The position numbers and the translations under genes are program-made. The notes beneath the pieces are model-generated. The model worked only from the letters and a program-made list of their open reading frames with translations. It was not told where the DNA came from and searched no databases. 64,000 nucleotides of DNA from Granulicella sp. L60 (GTDB lineage: Bacteria; Acidobacteriota; Terriglobia; Terriglobales; Acidobacteriaceae). Positions within the stretch are counted from its first letter, which is position 1; the number at the start of each line of letters is the position of its first letter. The stretch lies in the NCBI RefSeq assembly GCF_009765825.1, contig NZ_LMUR01000015.1, positions 323,635 to 387,634 of the forward strand, in the 5' to 3' direction. Shown piece by piece: positions 9,343 to 20,255 of this stretch.

Positions 9343-11835
9343 ATGAAGCGCCGTGAGATTAAGCAGTATGAGTTCGTCCGCAAGATCGGCACTGGCGGCA
9401 GCGGCGTCGTGTATCTGGCCAACGACACCCTCCTCCAGCGCCCCGTCGTCCTTAAGCTGCTTAAGCGAGGCAACCTCACCATCCAGCAGATGCGCGCCAC
9501 CCAGCTCCGCGAAGCACGCCTCGCCTCCGCCATCGACCACCCCAACGTCTGCGCCATCTACGACGTCGGCGAGGCCCCCGAAGAGAACGGCAACGGCGAA
9601 GAAGCCTACATCGTCATGCAGTACATCCCCGGCAAGAGCCTGGACAAGGTCATCTCCGAAGGCCCCGCCAGCCTTCAGCTCGTCCTCTCCGCCGGCATCC
9701 AGACCTCCGACGGCCTCTCCGCCGCCCACAATCTCGGCATCTTCCACCGCGACCTCAAGCCCGCCAACGTCATGCTCACCGACGGCGGCCTCATCAAGAT
9801 CCTCGACTTCGGCCTCGCCCGCCGCCTCACCCGCGACCAGGCCGACTTCGACCCCGCCGGCCCCGCCAGCAAGCGCAACCCGCCAGCCCTCGGCGCCACC
9901 TACACCGCACGCGGCGGCACCATCGCCTACATGGCGCCCGAGCAGTTCGTCACCGGCCAGTCCAGCGTCCAGTCCGACATCTTCGCCCTCGGCCTCATCC
10001 TCTACGAACTCGCCACCGGCCGCCACCCCTTCCACCGGCCAGACGCACCCGAGTTCCAATCCATCCGCGCCATCCAGTACGCCGAACCCATCTCCATCCG
10101 CGTCATCAACCCCAGCCTTCCCGTCGAGCTCGAGTCCGTCATCTTTCGCTGCCTCGAAAAGCAGCCCTCCGCTCGCTACAGCTCCGCCGCCGACGTCCGC
10201 GAAGCCCTCAAGACCATCATGATGGCCATGCAGCTCGACTCCGTCCTGATGCCCTCCGACTCCTCCATCTCGCTTCTGCCATCGCAGGGGCGGCTCGCGC
10301 TCGACACACCCGAAGAAGAGAAGCGCACCACCGGCATCCTCTCCATGCTCGCCGAGCGATTCCGCGAGTCCGGCACCACCTCCTCGACCAAGCAGAACAG
10401 CATCGTCGTTCTACCCTTCGTCAACTTCGGCCCCGCAGACGTCGCCCCGCTCTACGGCTACGCGCTCGCCGACGCCATCGCCGCCCGCCTCACCCGCATG
10501 TCCAACCTCGTCGTCCGCCCGTCGAGCTCGTTCATGAACATCCCCACCCACCAGCTCGATCCGCTCAGCATCGGCAAAAAGCTTCTCGTCAACTTCGTCC
10601 TCGCGGGCAACTTCCTCCGCTCCGACAAAGGCTTCGATCTCAACTGGCAGCTGCTCGACGTCACCGGCCAAAGCGTCCGCGCCGGAGGCTCCATCAACGT
10701 CGCCTCGTTCGACCTCGTCAGCGTTCAGTCCGAGATCTGCAACGAGGTCTTCAGCACGCTCCAGGGCTTCGGCGACCTCCAGGGACTCAAGGAAAATCAC
10801 CGCGCCGCCTCGCTCACCGAAGACCTCTCTGAGCAGTACCTCCAGGCCCGCGCCGTGCTCTCCTCCTTTATGACCCGCACCGGTAGCCGCGAAGAGCTCG
10901 ACCGCGCCTGCGAGGCCTTCACCTCCGTCGTCAAGCAGGACGAAAACTACGCTCCCGCATGGACCGGCCTTGGTATCACCCACCTCCAGTACGCACGTCA
11001 CGGACTCGGCGGCCAGATGCACGTCCTCGAAGCTCGCCGCGCCTTCGACAAAGCTCTCGCGCTCGATCCCGGCTCAGTCGAAGCCAATCTCTACCGCGTC
11101 TACATGCTCCTCTCGCGCGGTGAAAAAGAGTCTGCCCGCCACGGCATCGAAAACCTTCTCCAGACCGCGGGCAACGACTGGAACGTCCGTCTCGTCGCTG
11201 GCCAGACCCTCCGCATCGACGGCATGTACGACGAGGCGCTCGACCAGTTCAACGCCTCGCTCCGCATGAACCCCTCGAACGCGGCTCTCATCTACAACCA
11301 TCGCGCCCGCGTCTATCAGTATCAAAACCAGATGGAGCTTGCGTCGGACGAGATCCAGAAGGGACTCACGCTCGAGCCGCGCCAGCCTCTCCTGCGTATC
11401 TCGCTCGGCTACCAGTACATGCGCACAGGCGATCTGCCCAAGGCCATCGAAACCCTCGAAAACGTCATCCGCGACGAGTCCTCTCTGCGCATCGTCTTTC
11501 CTACGATCGCCCTCTGCTACGTCCAGCTTGGCGAACGCGAAAAGGCCGCGACCTTCATCGTCGATGAGACGCTCTCGGCAGCGGAGGCAGACAGCGAGAT
11601 GGCCTACCGGCTCGCTACTTACTTCGCGCTCGACGGCGACGAGTCCGAGGCGCTGCACTGGCTTCGCCGCGCCATCTACCTGGGCAACGAGAACTATCCG
11701 TGGTTCACCATCAACCCCGCCTGGCGCAAGCTCAAAGGCCACGCTGACTTCGAGCGCATCCTCGAAGACCTCAAAAAATCCTACCGCCGCAATCAGAAGA
11801 ACTGGAAGCGCCTGTTAGCCCAGGTACGCGACTAG
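9343..11835 (+). CDS. Serine/threonine protein kinase with TolB-like and TPR domains
   Basis: This 830-residue protein has an N-terminal Hanks-type kinase (about 9-275): glycine loop IGTGGSGVVYLA, ATP-anchoring Lys38, HRDLKPAN at 135-142, DFG at 155-157 and GTIAYMAPEQ. The middle region (about 350-480) begins IVVLPFVNFGPAD and resembles the TolB/FlgO-like amino-terminal domain often fused to acidobacterial kinases. The rest (about 490-820) is a run of TPR units, for example YDEALDQFNASLRMNPSN. No membrane helix is visible, so it is likely a cytosolic signalling protein with a protein-binding scaffold. The input signal and targets are unknown. Codon use is strongly C-ending, like its neighbours. 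Confidence 0.93.
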   Translation: MKRREIKQYEFVRKIGTGGSGVVYLANDTLLQRPVVLKLLKRGNLTIQQMRATQLREARLASAIDHPNVCAIYDVGEAPEENGNGEEAYIVMQYIPGKSLDKVISEGPASLQLVLSAGIQTSDGLSAAHNLGIFHRDLKPANVMLTDGGLIKILDFGLARRLTRDQADFDPAGPASKRNPPALGATYTARGGTIAYMAPEQFVTGQSSVQSDIFALGLILYELATGRHPFHRPDAPEFQSIRAIQYAEPISIRVINPSLPVELESVIFRCLEKQPSARYSSAADVREALKTIMMAMQLDSVLMPSDSSISLLPSQGRLALDTPEEEKRTTGILSMLAERFRESGTTSSTKQNSIVVLPFVNFGPADVAPLYGYALADAIAARLTRMSNLVVRPSSSFMNIPTHQLDPLSIGKKLLVNFVLAGNFLRSDKGFDLNWQLLDVTGQSVRAGGSINVASFDLVSVQSEICNEVFSTLQGFGDLQGLKENHRAASLTEDLSEQYLQARAVLSSFMTRTGSREELDRACEAFTSVVKQDENYAPAWTGLGITHLQYARHGLGGQMHVLEARRAFDKALALDPGSVEANLYRVYMLLSRGEKESARHGIENLLQTAGNDWNVRLVAGQTLRIDGMYDEALDQFNASLRMNPSNAALIYNHRARVYQYQNQMELASDEIQKGLTLEPRQPLLRISLGYQYMRTGDLPKAIETLENVIRDESSLRIVFPTIALCYVQLGEREKAATFIVDETLSAAEADSEMAYRLATYFALDGDESEALHWLRRAIYLGNENYPWFTINPAWRKLKGHADFERILEDLKKSYRRNQKNWKRLLAQVRD

Positions 11836-11961
11836 TAGGGCGCCGCAGGCGCGTCAGCCTCGATGGCAGATCGCGCCGTGCGCGCAGCACGCCCTTGCCG
11901 TTGTCTTAAAGTAAAAAAGGCCACCCGCAAAAAACGAGCAGCCCTTCACAACATCTGTAAC

Positions 11962-12897
11962 TTACTGAGCCGCCCCAGCCCCACCCGTATTCATCGCAGT
12001 AGCCGGAGAAGCGCTCAGCGGAGTCAGAATCATGGGTGTCGTCAAGCTGAACACCAGCTTCACATCCTTTGGTAGCGTGCCCTGACGATCTTCTTTCAGC
12101 CAAAGCACCGTGCTCACACCCGCTCCAATGCCAGCACCAACGACCGCTCCCACGCCACCGCCAAGCATCGCGCCTGCCACGGCACCTGCGCCAGTCACGC
12201 CACCGGCAACCACCAGTGTCTCCTTCACGTTGTCCTTGCGCTTCAGTGTACCTTCGTCGGTCACCTTGAACTCGCTCTTACCCGTATCGATCAGTTGCGC
12301 ATGAACCACATAGTGCGTTCCATCCGGCAGCAGAATATCGCGCGTCTCAAGATGTAGTGCAGCAGCGCCCGTAACCCTGTGGCCTCCGCGCACCTCCGTC
12401 ACCCGGCCCTCGAGAATGGCACCAGCCGGAATGATCACACGTCCCTTGCGTTCGATCGGCTCGGTTAACTCCGCGGAGAAACTGCTTCCACGCACCGTCG
12501 TCTGGGTCGAAAGCGTCTCTCTGATCCGTGTCTTCAGCAGCGTTCCTTCGCGCAACTCGCCGTCACGCTCCGGCACCTCGGTCACAATCATCGCGTCCAG
12601 ATCGTTCTCCGGCGCAACAGCGCTGGATCCCGTCGCCGAAGCACCCGCATACGGAACATAAGGCCCATACTCCACCGCCTGCGTCGAGGAGGCAGCAGAA
12701 GGCGCTGTAGCTGGAACTGTCGCAGGAGTAGTCGCACTCGGCTTCTGCGTCAGCGGACGCGGCGTCACCGGCGCTGCATCGTCCGTGCTCGAGATCACGG
12801 CAGAGTCCGGGTGCGAGACCCCACTGGTCTGCGCATACATCGGGGAAAACGCGGGAACGACAAGTACAAGAGCAGCGGCGGTAATGTGTGCCTTCAT
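11962..12897 (-). CDS. Exported glycine-zipper protein
   Basis: This 311-residue protein has a signal peptide (KAHITAAALVLVVPAF, cleavage near MYAQ), a Thr/Ala/Pro-rich linker, and a beta-rich central domain (about 130-240) with IIPAGAILEGRVTEVRGG-like segments. A Gly-zipper helix pair (VVAGGVTGAGAVAGAMLGG) lies near 245-275. The layout suggests an envelope or outer-membrane-associated protein. The central part resembles the TrbI/VirB10-like or DUF-type beta barrel seen in acidobacterial exported proteins, but this is not certain. The ATG at 12897 is preceded by AGGA with 8-nt spacing. It is transcribed divergently from enolase. Confidence 0.75.
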   Translation of the reverse strand: MKAHITAAALVLVVPAFSPMYAQTSGVSHPDSAVISSTDDAAPVTPRPLTQKPSATTPATVPATAPSAASSTQAVEYGPYVPYAGASATGSSAVAPENDLDAMIVTEVPERDGELREGTLLKTRIRETLSTQTTVRGSSFSAELTEPIERKGRVIIPAGAILEGRVTEVRGGHRVTGAAALHLETRDILLPDGTHYVVHAQLIDTGKSEFKVTDEGTLKRKDNVKETLVVAGGVTGAGAVAGAMLGGGVGAVVGAGIGAGVSTVLWLKEDRQGTLPKDVKLVFSLTTPMILTPLSASPATAMNTGGAGAAQ

Positions 12898-14556
<1,659 letters not shown>

Positions 14557-14574
14557 CAAAACGTATCTCATCTA

Positions 14575-14620
14575 AAGACGAAGCTGCCTACAGCGTCACG
14601 TAGGCAGCTTCGTCTTGTTT
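14575..14620 (+). terminator. Rho-independent terminator of enolase
   Basis: A perfect 17-bp stem (14575-14591 with 14600-14616) has an 8-nt loop and then TTGTTT. It lies 18 bp after the enolase stop. Confidence 0.9.
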
Positions 14621-14691
14621 AACCGCCATCAAAACCCCGAATTCCCCATAGTCAACGGCTGACTGAACAACCCACCGCGCCAAAAATCACC

Positions 14692-14722
14692 TTGTCACCC
14701 CGTCACACACTAGTGCTATGAT
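14692..14722 (+). promoter_or_regulatory. Possible sigma70 promoter for the NHL gene
   Basis: TTGTCA (14692-14697) and TATGAT (14717-14722) are separated by 19 bp, slightly longer than ideal. The resulting leader of about 100 nt contains a small CTCCTCA/TGAGGAG stem. Confidence 0.35.
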
Positions 14723-14829
14723 GAGGGCCTCCTCAGCACGGTGGTCGATGAGGAGCCGGGCCAGGTCCTCAGCAGAGCATCTCAAACAAGGAAGGCGGCC
14801 CGCCCCGGTGGGCTGACTTGGCTAACCCC

Positions 14830-17289
14830 ATGAGCTCTCGCACCTCCTCTCGCATCCTCTCCATCGCCCTTACCCTCCTCACCTCGATCTCCATCGCGCA
14901 AGCCCAAACCTCCTACCCACCGTCCGTCGTAGACGCCCAGATCCCAATCCCATCCACCGACGGCTTCAGCGATCCCCACGGCCTCGCCGTCGCTCCCGGC
15001 GGCATCGTCTACGTCGCCGACACCGGCAACCACCGCCTCCTCAAGATCACCCCCGCCGGCACCCAGACCACCGTCAGCTTCGGCACCTTCGGCCCCGCCG
15101 TCCAATCTCCCACCGGACTCGCTACGGACACCGTTGGCGACCTCTTCGTCACCGACACTCCCACGAACCGCGTCATCAAGCTCCCCGCCAGCGGCGGCAA
15201 CGCCATCACGATCATCGGCGCACCCGCCCTCGACCGACCCACCGCCCTCGCCTCCGACACGGTCGGCAACCTCGCCATCGTCAACTCCGGCACCGCCCAG
15301 GTCATCGTGCGCCGCTACGGCGGTCCCGCCACCCCCTTCAACACCGGCGCCACCGTCCTCATCGCCCCCCAGGCCGTCGCCTTCGACAGCGCAGGCCTGC
15401 TCTACATCGCCGACGGCGGCAACGCCATCACGCCCCCATCCGTCTATCGCTTTCCAGCAATCGGCGGCACCGGCACCCCCCTCACCCCCACCGGCTACAG
15501 CCTCAAAAACGTCACCGGCCTCGCCGTCGACGCCCAGCGCAACCTCTTCATCCTCGACGGCGCCGACAACCAGCTCATCGAAGCCCCCTACACAGGCGCC
15601 ACCCCATACCTCATCCCGCAGTCGAACTTCGTCTCCCCCACCGGCCTCGCCCTCGACAATCTCGGCAACCTCTACGTCTCCGACAGCGGCACCCCCTCCA
15701 GCGCCGTCACCGAGTTCGTCTACAACAACGCCGCCCACTATCCCTCCCTTCCCGTCGGCACCGCGTCATCCTCTTACACCTACAACTTCTCCTTCTACGA
15801 GCGCACCATCATCGAGGCCACCCGCGCCATCGGCGGCGGCGTCTGGAGCCAGGAGTATCACCTCCAGCCTGGCGGCACCTGCAAGCTGATGACCTACTCC
15901 CCCAGCACCAGCGCCGCTGGAGCCACCCTCCCCGCCACCTGCACCCTCAAGCTCAACTTCCAGCCCACCCTCGTCGGCGGCCTCCCCGGCGCAGCCCAGG
16001 TCCAAACCTCCAGCGGCACCATCAACCAGCTCACCTTCGGCATCGGCACCGGCGCCCAACTCGCCTTCCTCAACGCCGCCGTCTCCCTCAAAGTTCCTTC
16101 CATGTATGTCTCCAACGTCATCGACAACGCCACCGACACCAGCCTCTACTTCTGCGGTTCCGGCGGCACCTATAGGATGCCCCCGTCCGCAAGCGTCCCC
16201 ACTCTCGTCACGCCCCTCTGTGGCAATCTCGCCGTCAACGGTGTCGGCGATCTCTTCCTCTACAGCGGCACGACCATCACCAGAGTCCCAGCCGACGGCA
16301 GCCCCAACACCGTGATGAACATCACCGGCCTCATTAACCCCCAGGGCTGGGCGATGGATGAAAACGGAGCCTTCTACATCACCGACCTCGGCCCCGGCAA
16401 TCCAGAAGGAGACAACTACAACCCCAATGTCGCATTCCTCCTTCGCATCTCCTCCACCGGTGCCGAGAGCAAGATCCTCCCCGGCGACTTCATGTTCCCC
16501 TCCACCGTCCTCAGCGATGGTGTAGGCAACATCATCGTCCAGGACTCCGGTTACGAGATCTTCGCGGTAATCAAGGTCGGAGACGGCTCCTATACCTTCG
16601 GCTCCACCGGTCCCACCATCGGCGGCCAACTTGGCGTCGAAAACGCCAACCTCGCAGTCGACCTCAACGACACGCTCTATTTCTGGGACAACAACGCATT
16701 CGGCTTCGTTGGACTCGCCTTCTCCCCCGCCACCAGCCAACCCCTCATCCAGCAGATTATGCCAAACGAATCCTTCTTCCCCCTCTACACCGTCCCCGGC
16801 CTCACCGATAACTTCAACTGGTTCCCCTTCATCGGAACCGGCTCCATCACCATCGCCCCCAGCGGCAAGATGTACTTCTCCAACGCCGCCGGCCCCGGAC
16901 TATGGCTCGTCAACCGCACCCTCGGCTCCATCCCCGAGCAGGCATTCAATCCCAACTTCCAATTCCTCGGTCGAGCCACGCAGCCCGGCTTCGTCTTCAA
17001 CATCGGCAACGCACCCCTCACCTTCACCAACTCCAGCCAGATCTTCAACGTCACCGGCAACGCTGGCTCAGCCCTCACCTTTAGCACCCCATCCGGCATT
17101 GGCGCTCAGCCCTGCCAGCCCGGTGCCACCCTCCAGCCCGCTTACTACTGCGCCTTCAACGTCACCAACGCTAACGCGCCCGGCACCGGCCCCGCCGTCA
17201 CCGACAATCTCCAGTTCCTCACCAACGCCCTCAACAACAACTCCGTCACCTTCCGCGTCATCGGCGTCGGCAACCCAACCCCTAAGTAG
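14830..17289 (+). CDS. Secreted NHL-repeat beta-propeller protein
   Basis: This protein of about 819 residues has a signal peptide (SSRTSSRILSIALTLLTS, then IAQAQ). NHL-type blades follow: DPHGLAVAPGGIVYVADTGN, TGLATDTVGDLFVTD and TGLALDNLGNLYVSDSG. The C-terminal part has further propeller-like units and a beta-sandwich-like end (FTNSSQIFNVTGNAGSALTF), typical of large acidobacterial exported proteins. A TTG at 14818 is in frame, but ATG at 14830 fits the signal peptide better. It is probably extracellular; the ligand is unknown. It is of the same general class as the gene at the left end of the window. Confidence 0.85.
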   Translation: MSSRTSSRILSIALTLLTSISIAQAQTSYPPSVVDAQIPIPSTDGFSDPHGLAVAPGGIVYVADTGNHRLLKITPAGTQTTVSFGTFGPAVQSPTGLATDTVGDLFVTDTPTNRVIKLPASGGNAITIIGAPALDRPTALASDTVGNLAIVNSGTAQVIVRRYGGPATPFNTGATVLIAPQAVAFDSAGLLYIADGGNAITPPSVYRFPAIGGTGTPLTPTGYSLKNVTGLAVDAQRNLFILDGADNQLIEAPYTGATPYLIPQSNFVSPTGLALDNLGNLYVSDSGTPSSAVTEFVYNNAAHYPSLPVGTASSSYTYNFSFYERTIIEATRAIGGGVWSQEYHLQPGGTCKLMTYSPSTSAAGATLPATCTLKLNFQPTLVGGLPGAAQVQTSSGTINQLTFGIGTGAQLAFLNAAVSLKVPSMYVSNVIDNATDTSLYFCGSGGTYRMPPSASVPTLVTPLCGNLAVNGVGDLFLYSGTTITRVPADGSPNTVMNITGLINPQGWAMDENGAFYITDLGPGNPEGDNYNPNVAFLLRISSTGAESKILPGDFMFPSTVLSDGVGNIIVQDSGYEIFAVIKVGDGSYTFGSTGPTIGGQLGVENANLAVDLNDTLYFWDNNAFGFVGLAFSPATSQPLIQQIMPNESFFPLYTVPGLTDNFNWFPFIGTGSITIAPSGKMYFSNAAGPGLWLVNRTLGSIPEQAFNPNFQFLGRATQPGFVFNIGNAPLTFTNSSQIFNVTGNAGSALTFSTPSGIGAQPCQPGATLQPAYYCAFNVTNANAPGTGPAVTDNLQFLTNALNNNSVTFRVIGVGNPTPK

Positions 17290-17383
17290 CCGCCACCATC
17301 GTCGCCACGCTGTATCGACATACTCCAAGGGTTTTGCCCGCCTTTTTGTTTGCCCCTTTGTTCTGCCTTTTTTTGTCCTTTTG

Positions 17384-17653
17384 GTTTGTCATCCCGTAGG
17401 GATCTGCCCTTGTTCTTGCCCTTGCTGCTGCCGTTGCCTGTCCCTTTGTTTGTCATCCCGTAGGGATCTGCTTCTGTCCTTGCCCTTGTCTTTGAGATAG
17501 AGCGAGGCTTTAGCCTCGCGTCTAACCCTGCACCACAAAGCACCCTCCGCTCTGCCGAAGGCCGGAGCGAAAGGCGAAGGCCGAAGCGACAAAATATTGC
17601 TCTTGCACTTGCCGTTGCCAGTCCTTTTTGTTCGTCATCCCGCACGGATCTGC
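17384..17653. repeat. Cluster of three short palindromic repeats
   Basis: Three copies of a unit read GTTTGTCATCCCGTAGGG then ATCTGC: 17384-17407, 17448-17471 and a variant (GTTCGTCATCCCGCACGG) at 17630-17653. They are separated by simple-sequence DNA rich in CTTGCC and CCGTTGCC. Inverted copies occur near 26749-26936 and 62975-62998. They fill the gap after the NHL gene, which otherwise has no gene. Confidence 0.8.
17502..17570. repeat. Palindrome and 21-bp dispersed repeat
   Basis: GCGAGGCT-TT-AGCCTCGC (17502-17519) is a perfect palindrome with the TTTAGCC core also seen in the repeat inside recQ. The 21 bp at 17550-17570 (CTCTGCCGAAGGCCGGAGCG plus A) recur perfectly in inverse orientation at 59250-59270. 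Confidence 0.65.
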
Positions 17654-17720
17654 TTCTGTCTTTGCCTGTCTTACTCAAACTGCTCCAGCCCTCTTTCCCA
17701 CAGGAAATCCACACGTAAAC

Positions 17721-17749
17721 TTGACACGGCTGATAATATTGAATAAGAG
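17721..17749 (+). promoter_or_regulatory. Possible promoter ahead of tandem hairpins
   Basis: A consensus -35 TTGACA (17721-17726) is followed by AT-rich DNA (TGATAATATTGAATAAG). No -10 hexamer with ideal spacing is clear. It would drive a leader into the two terminator-like hairpins before the gene at 17882. Confidence 0.35.
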
Positions 17750-17757
17750 AAAACATC

Positions 17758-17782
17758 AAGTCCGGCGCAAGCCGGGCTTTTT
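17758..17782 (+). terminator. Strong terminator-like hairpin, first of two
   Basis: A 9-bp stem (17758-17766 with 17771-17779) is closed by a GCAA tetraloop and followed by a T-tract. It lies only about 30 bp after the TTGACA element. Confidence 0.75.
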
Positions 17783-17801
17783 CATTTAACCCATTCATCC
17801 G

Positions 17802-17841
17802 AAAGACCTGCCCCGGAAGTCCGGACGCAGGTCTTTTCTTT
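17802..17841 (+). terminator. Strong terminator-like hairpin, second of two
   Basis: The stem AAAGACCTGC (17802-17811) with GCAGGTCTTT (17827-17836) has an inner CCGG stem and is followed by TCTTTT. It lies 40 bp before the ATG of the next gene, so it may be an attenuator or the end of a short RNA. Confidence 0.7.
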
Positions 17842-17881
17842 TGAAGACTTTGCACGCATTTACCGGATAGGGGACTACACC

Positions 17882-18838
17882 ATGCAGGACGCCATACCGA
17901 CCGCCACCACCCACTACCAGTGCCGCCACATTCTCACCGACGGCCATCGTTGCGCCAGCCCATGCCTTCGCGGCGAAGAATTTTGTTACTACCACCACAC
18001 CACCCGCCGACCCATCCAGAATCCCCGCCAGCGCCGCAGCCGCCGCTCCACCTTCGACCTGCCCCTGCCCGAAGACCGCTCCGCCATTCAATCCTCCATC
18101 GGCGAGGTCCTCCAGCGCATCGCCTCCAACGACATCGACCTCCGCCGCGCCGGTCTCCTCCTCTACGGCCTGCAGATCGCCAGCCTCAACCTGCCCAAGG
18201 CCCACCCCCGCAGCAAGACCGTCTCCAACTCCCGCCACCGCTCCCGTATCGAATCCCCAACCGAGCACCAGACAATAGAAGAGATCGTCATCGATCCGAC
18301 CTTCGGCGTCCTCGCGCCCCGCACCGAAGTCGCCGCACCGGAGCAACCCAAATCCGTCGTCGCCCTGCTGCTCGAACGTCTGGCCGCCGAGCCGCCGGAG
18401 GACGTCCAACCCCGTACGCCGTTCCAACCCCATCCAGTCCAACCCGAGCAAGCACCGGAATCGTCCATCGTTCCCACCCTCCAGGCCACCGGCGAAGACA
18501 ACTCACAAGAACGAATCTTGTATCCTGACCATGCATATGCCGAAACCAATCGTACTCACCATCCTCGACGGCTGGGGATACCGCGCCGAGACTCACGGCA
18601 ACGCCATCGCCCAGGCCCGCAAACCCATCTACGACAAGCTCCTCCGCGAGTACCCCAACACGCTCCTCCGCGCCAGCGAACACTTCGTCGGTCTGCCCGA
18701 CGGACAGATGGGCAACTCCGAGGTCGGACATCTCAACCTCGGCGCGGGCCGCATCGTCCGCATGGACATGACCCGCATCGACACCGCGATCATGGACGGC
18801 AGCCTCTACACCGATCCCACGCTCACCCGCGCCTATGA
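17882..18838 (+). CDS. Conserved Cys/His-motif protein with an overlong 3' end
   Basis: The first 220 or so residues look like real protein. Near the N-terminus a Cys/His cluster ([15 protein letters not shown], then GEEFCYYHH) looks like a small zinc site. It is followed by a basic segment and a helical region ([19 protein letters not shown]) ending near [15 protein letters not shown] recall similar proteins as conserved hypotheticals in acidobacteria. The frame then runs 308 bp into gpmI. That last third is Arg/His/Pro-rich and looks untranslated in evolution, so the original stop has probably been lost. The function is unknown; nucleic-acid binding is conceivable. Confidence 0.6.
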   Translation: MQDAIPTATTHYQCRHILTDGHRCASPCLRGEEFCYYHHTTRRPIQNPRQRRSRRSTFDLPLPEDRSAIQSSIGEVLQRIASNDIDLRRAGLLLYGLQIASLNLPKAHPRSKTVSNSRHRSRIESPTEHQTIEEIVIDPTFGVLAPRTEVAAPEQPKSVVALLLERLAAEPPEDVQPRTPFQPHPVQPEQAPESSIVPTLQATGEDNSQERILYPDHAYAETNRTHHPRRLGIPRRDSRQRHRPGPQTHLRQAPPRVPQHAPPRQRTLRRSARRTDGQLRGRTSQPRRGPHRPHGHDPHRHRDHGRQPLHRSHAHPRL

Positions 18839-20159
18839 GCTTGCCGGGCAAAAAGGTCGAGCGCTCCACCTCATCGGTCTGCTCTCCGACGGTGGCGTCC
18901 ACTCGCACCAGCGCCACATCGACGCCCTCATCCGCATGGCCGCTCAGCACAAGCTCACCCGCGTCTTCATCCACGCCTTCATGGACGGGCGCGACACCAT
19001 GCCCACCAGCGGTCTCGGCTACCTCGAACAGCTTCAGCAGACCCTGCGCGAAGCCGGCACCGGCGAGATCGCCTCCGTCAGCGGACGCTACTACGCCATG
19101 GACCGCGACCTCCGCTGGGAGAAGGAAAAGCAAGCCTTCGACGCCATGGTCACCGGCCATCCCGAGGGCGGCACCTACGCCGACCCCGTCGAGCGTATCA
19201 AGGAGCTCTACAACAACGGCATCACCGACGAGTTCATCCCACCCTTCACCTGCACCAAGCCGGATGGCGACCGTACCCTCGGCCTCACCCCGGTCGGTTT
19301 GATAAAAGACCACGACGTCGTCGTCAACTTCAACTACCGCGCCGACCGCGTCCGTCAGATCACCCGCGTCCTCACCCGCCGCTCCGGCCTTACCGCAGAC
19401 CCCGTCGGCAGCCAGGGCCACCAGCTACCAAAGGCCGCAGAGTTGGACGCCGAGATACCCCTCAGCGCCCTTCCAAAAGATATCCACTACGTCTGCATGA
19501 CCCAGTACGATAAAAACTTCAAACTCCCCATCGTTATCCCAGCCGAATCGATGGACAACCTGCTCGCCAACCTGATGTCGCAAGCCAACCTTCGCAACCT
19601 CCGCGTGGCCGAGACCGAAAAGTACGCCCACGTCACCTACTTCTTCAACGGCGGCATTGAAAAGCCCTTCCCCGGAGAGGACCGCGCACTGGTTCCATCA
19701 CAGAAGGTCGCCACCTACGACCTCGCTCCCGAGATGTCCGCCGCAGGCATCGCCGACGCCGTCATCAAAGCCGTCAACGACACCGCCTTCGATGTCATCA
19801 TCGTCAACTTCGCCAACGCCGACATGGTCGGCCACTCCGGCATGATGGAACCCACCATCCGCGCCGTCGAAACCGTGGACAGGGAACTGGGCCGCATCTA
19901 TCAGGCCATCCAGCAGCGCGGCGGCTCCCTCCTCGTCACCGCCGACCACGGCAACGCCGAGATGCTCATCGACCCCGCCACCGGAGGCCCCCACACCGCC
20001 CACACCATCAACCCCGTCCCCTTCCTCTATATCACCGAAGAAGGCAACAAACCCACGCTGAAACAGGACGGCAGCCTCCGCGACATCTCCCCCACCATCC
20101 TATCGCTCCTCAACCTCGATCAACCGAACCAGATGACCGGAGGCAACCTCCGCACCTGA
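18531..20159 (+). CDS. gpmI: 2,3-bisphosphoglycerate-independent phosphoglycerate mutase
   Basis: This 542-residue iPGM interconverts 3- and 2-phosphoglycerate with two Mn ions. The alkaline-phosphatase-fold metal site begins with [11 protein letters not shown]. The phosphoserine loop is [15 protein letters not shown]. Further ligands lie in [12 protein letters not shown] and [27 protein letters not shown] belongs to the transferase domain. Length is typical (about 510-550). Two in-frame ATGs (18531 and 18537) are possible starts. The start lies inside the upstream hypothetical ORF, which runs on in another frame. The product feeds the enolase encoded 4 kb upstream. Confidence 0.97.
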   Translation: MHMPKPIVLTILDGWGYRAETHGNAIAQARKPIYDKLLREYPNTLLRASEHFVGLPDGQMGNSEVGHLNLGAGRIVRMDMTRIDTAIMDGSLYTDPTLTRAYELAGQKGRALHLIGLLSDGGVHSHQRHIDALIRMAAQHKLTRVFIHAFMDGRDTMPTSGLGYLEQLQQTLREAGTGEIASVSGRYYAMDRDLRWEKEKQAFDAMVTGHPEGGTYADPVERIKELYNNGITDEFIPPFTCTKPDGDRTLGLTPVGLIKDHDVVVNFNYRADRVRQITRVLTRRSGLTADPVGSQGHQLPKAAELDAEIPLSALPKDIHYVCMTQYDKNFKLPIVIPAESMDNLLANLMSQANLRNLRVAETEKYAHVTYFFNGGIEKPFPGEDRALVPSQKVATYDLAPEMSAAGIADAVIKAVNDTAFDVIIVNFANADMVGHSGMMEPTIRAVETVDRELGRIYQAIQQRGGSLLVTADHGNAEMLIDPATGGPHTAHTINPVPFLYITEEGNKPTLKQDGSLRDISPTILSLLNLDQPNQMTGGNLRT

Positions 20160-20255
20160 CACTTCGGGACGCGCAAATTAACCTCACTGTCGCATCTTCC
20201 ATCGTTGCAACATCGTCTCTCAATAAATTGTTCAACAAGGAAGATCGACATCAGC

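Noticed and set aside
14782..15738. Long Gly-rich frame antisense to the NHL gene
   Set aside because: Same shadow effect; the plus strand has a signal peptide and NHL repeats.
17145..17855. 236-codon minus-strand frame with repeated RSRSVRDD/RSLRDD words
   Set aside because: The protein repeats are the direct reading of the palindromic DNA repeats; it crosses the NHL gene end and has no coding features.
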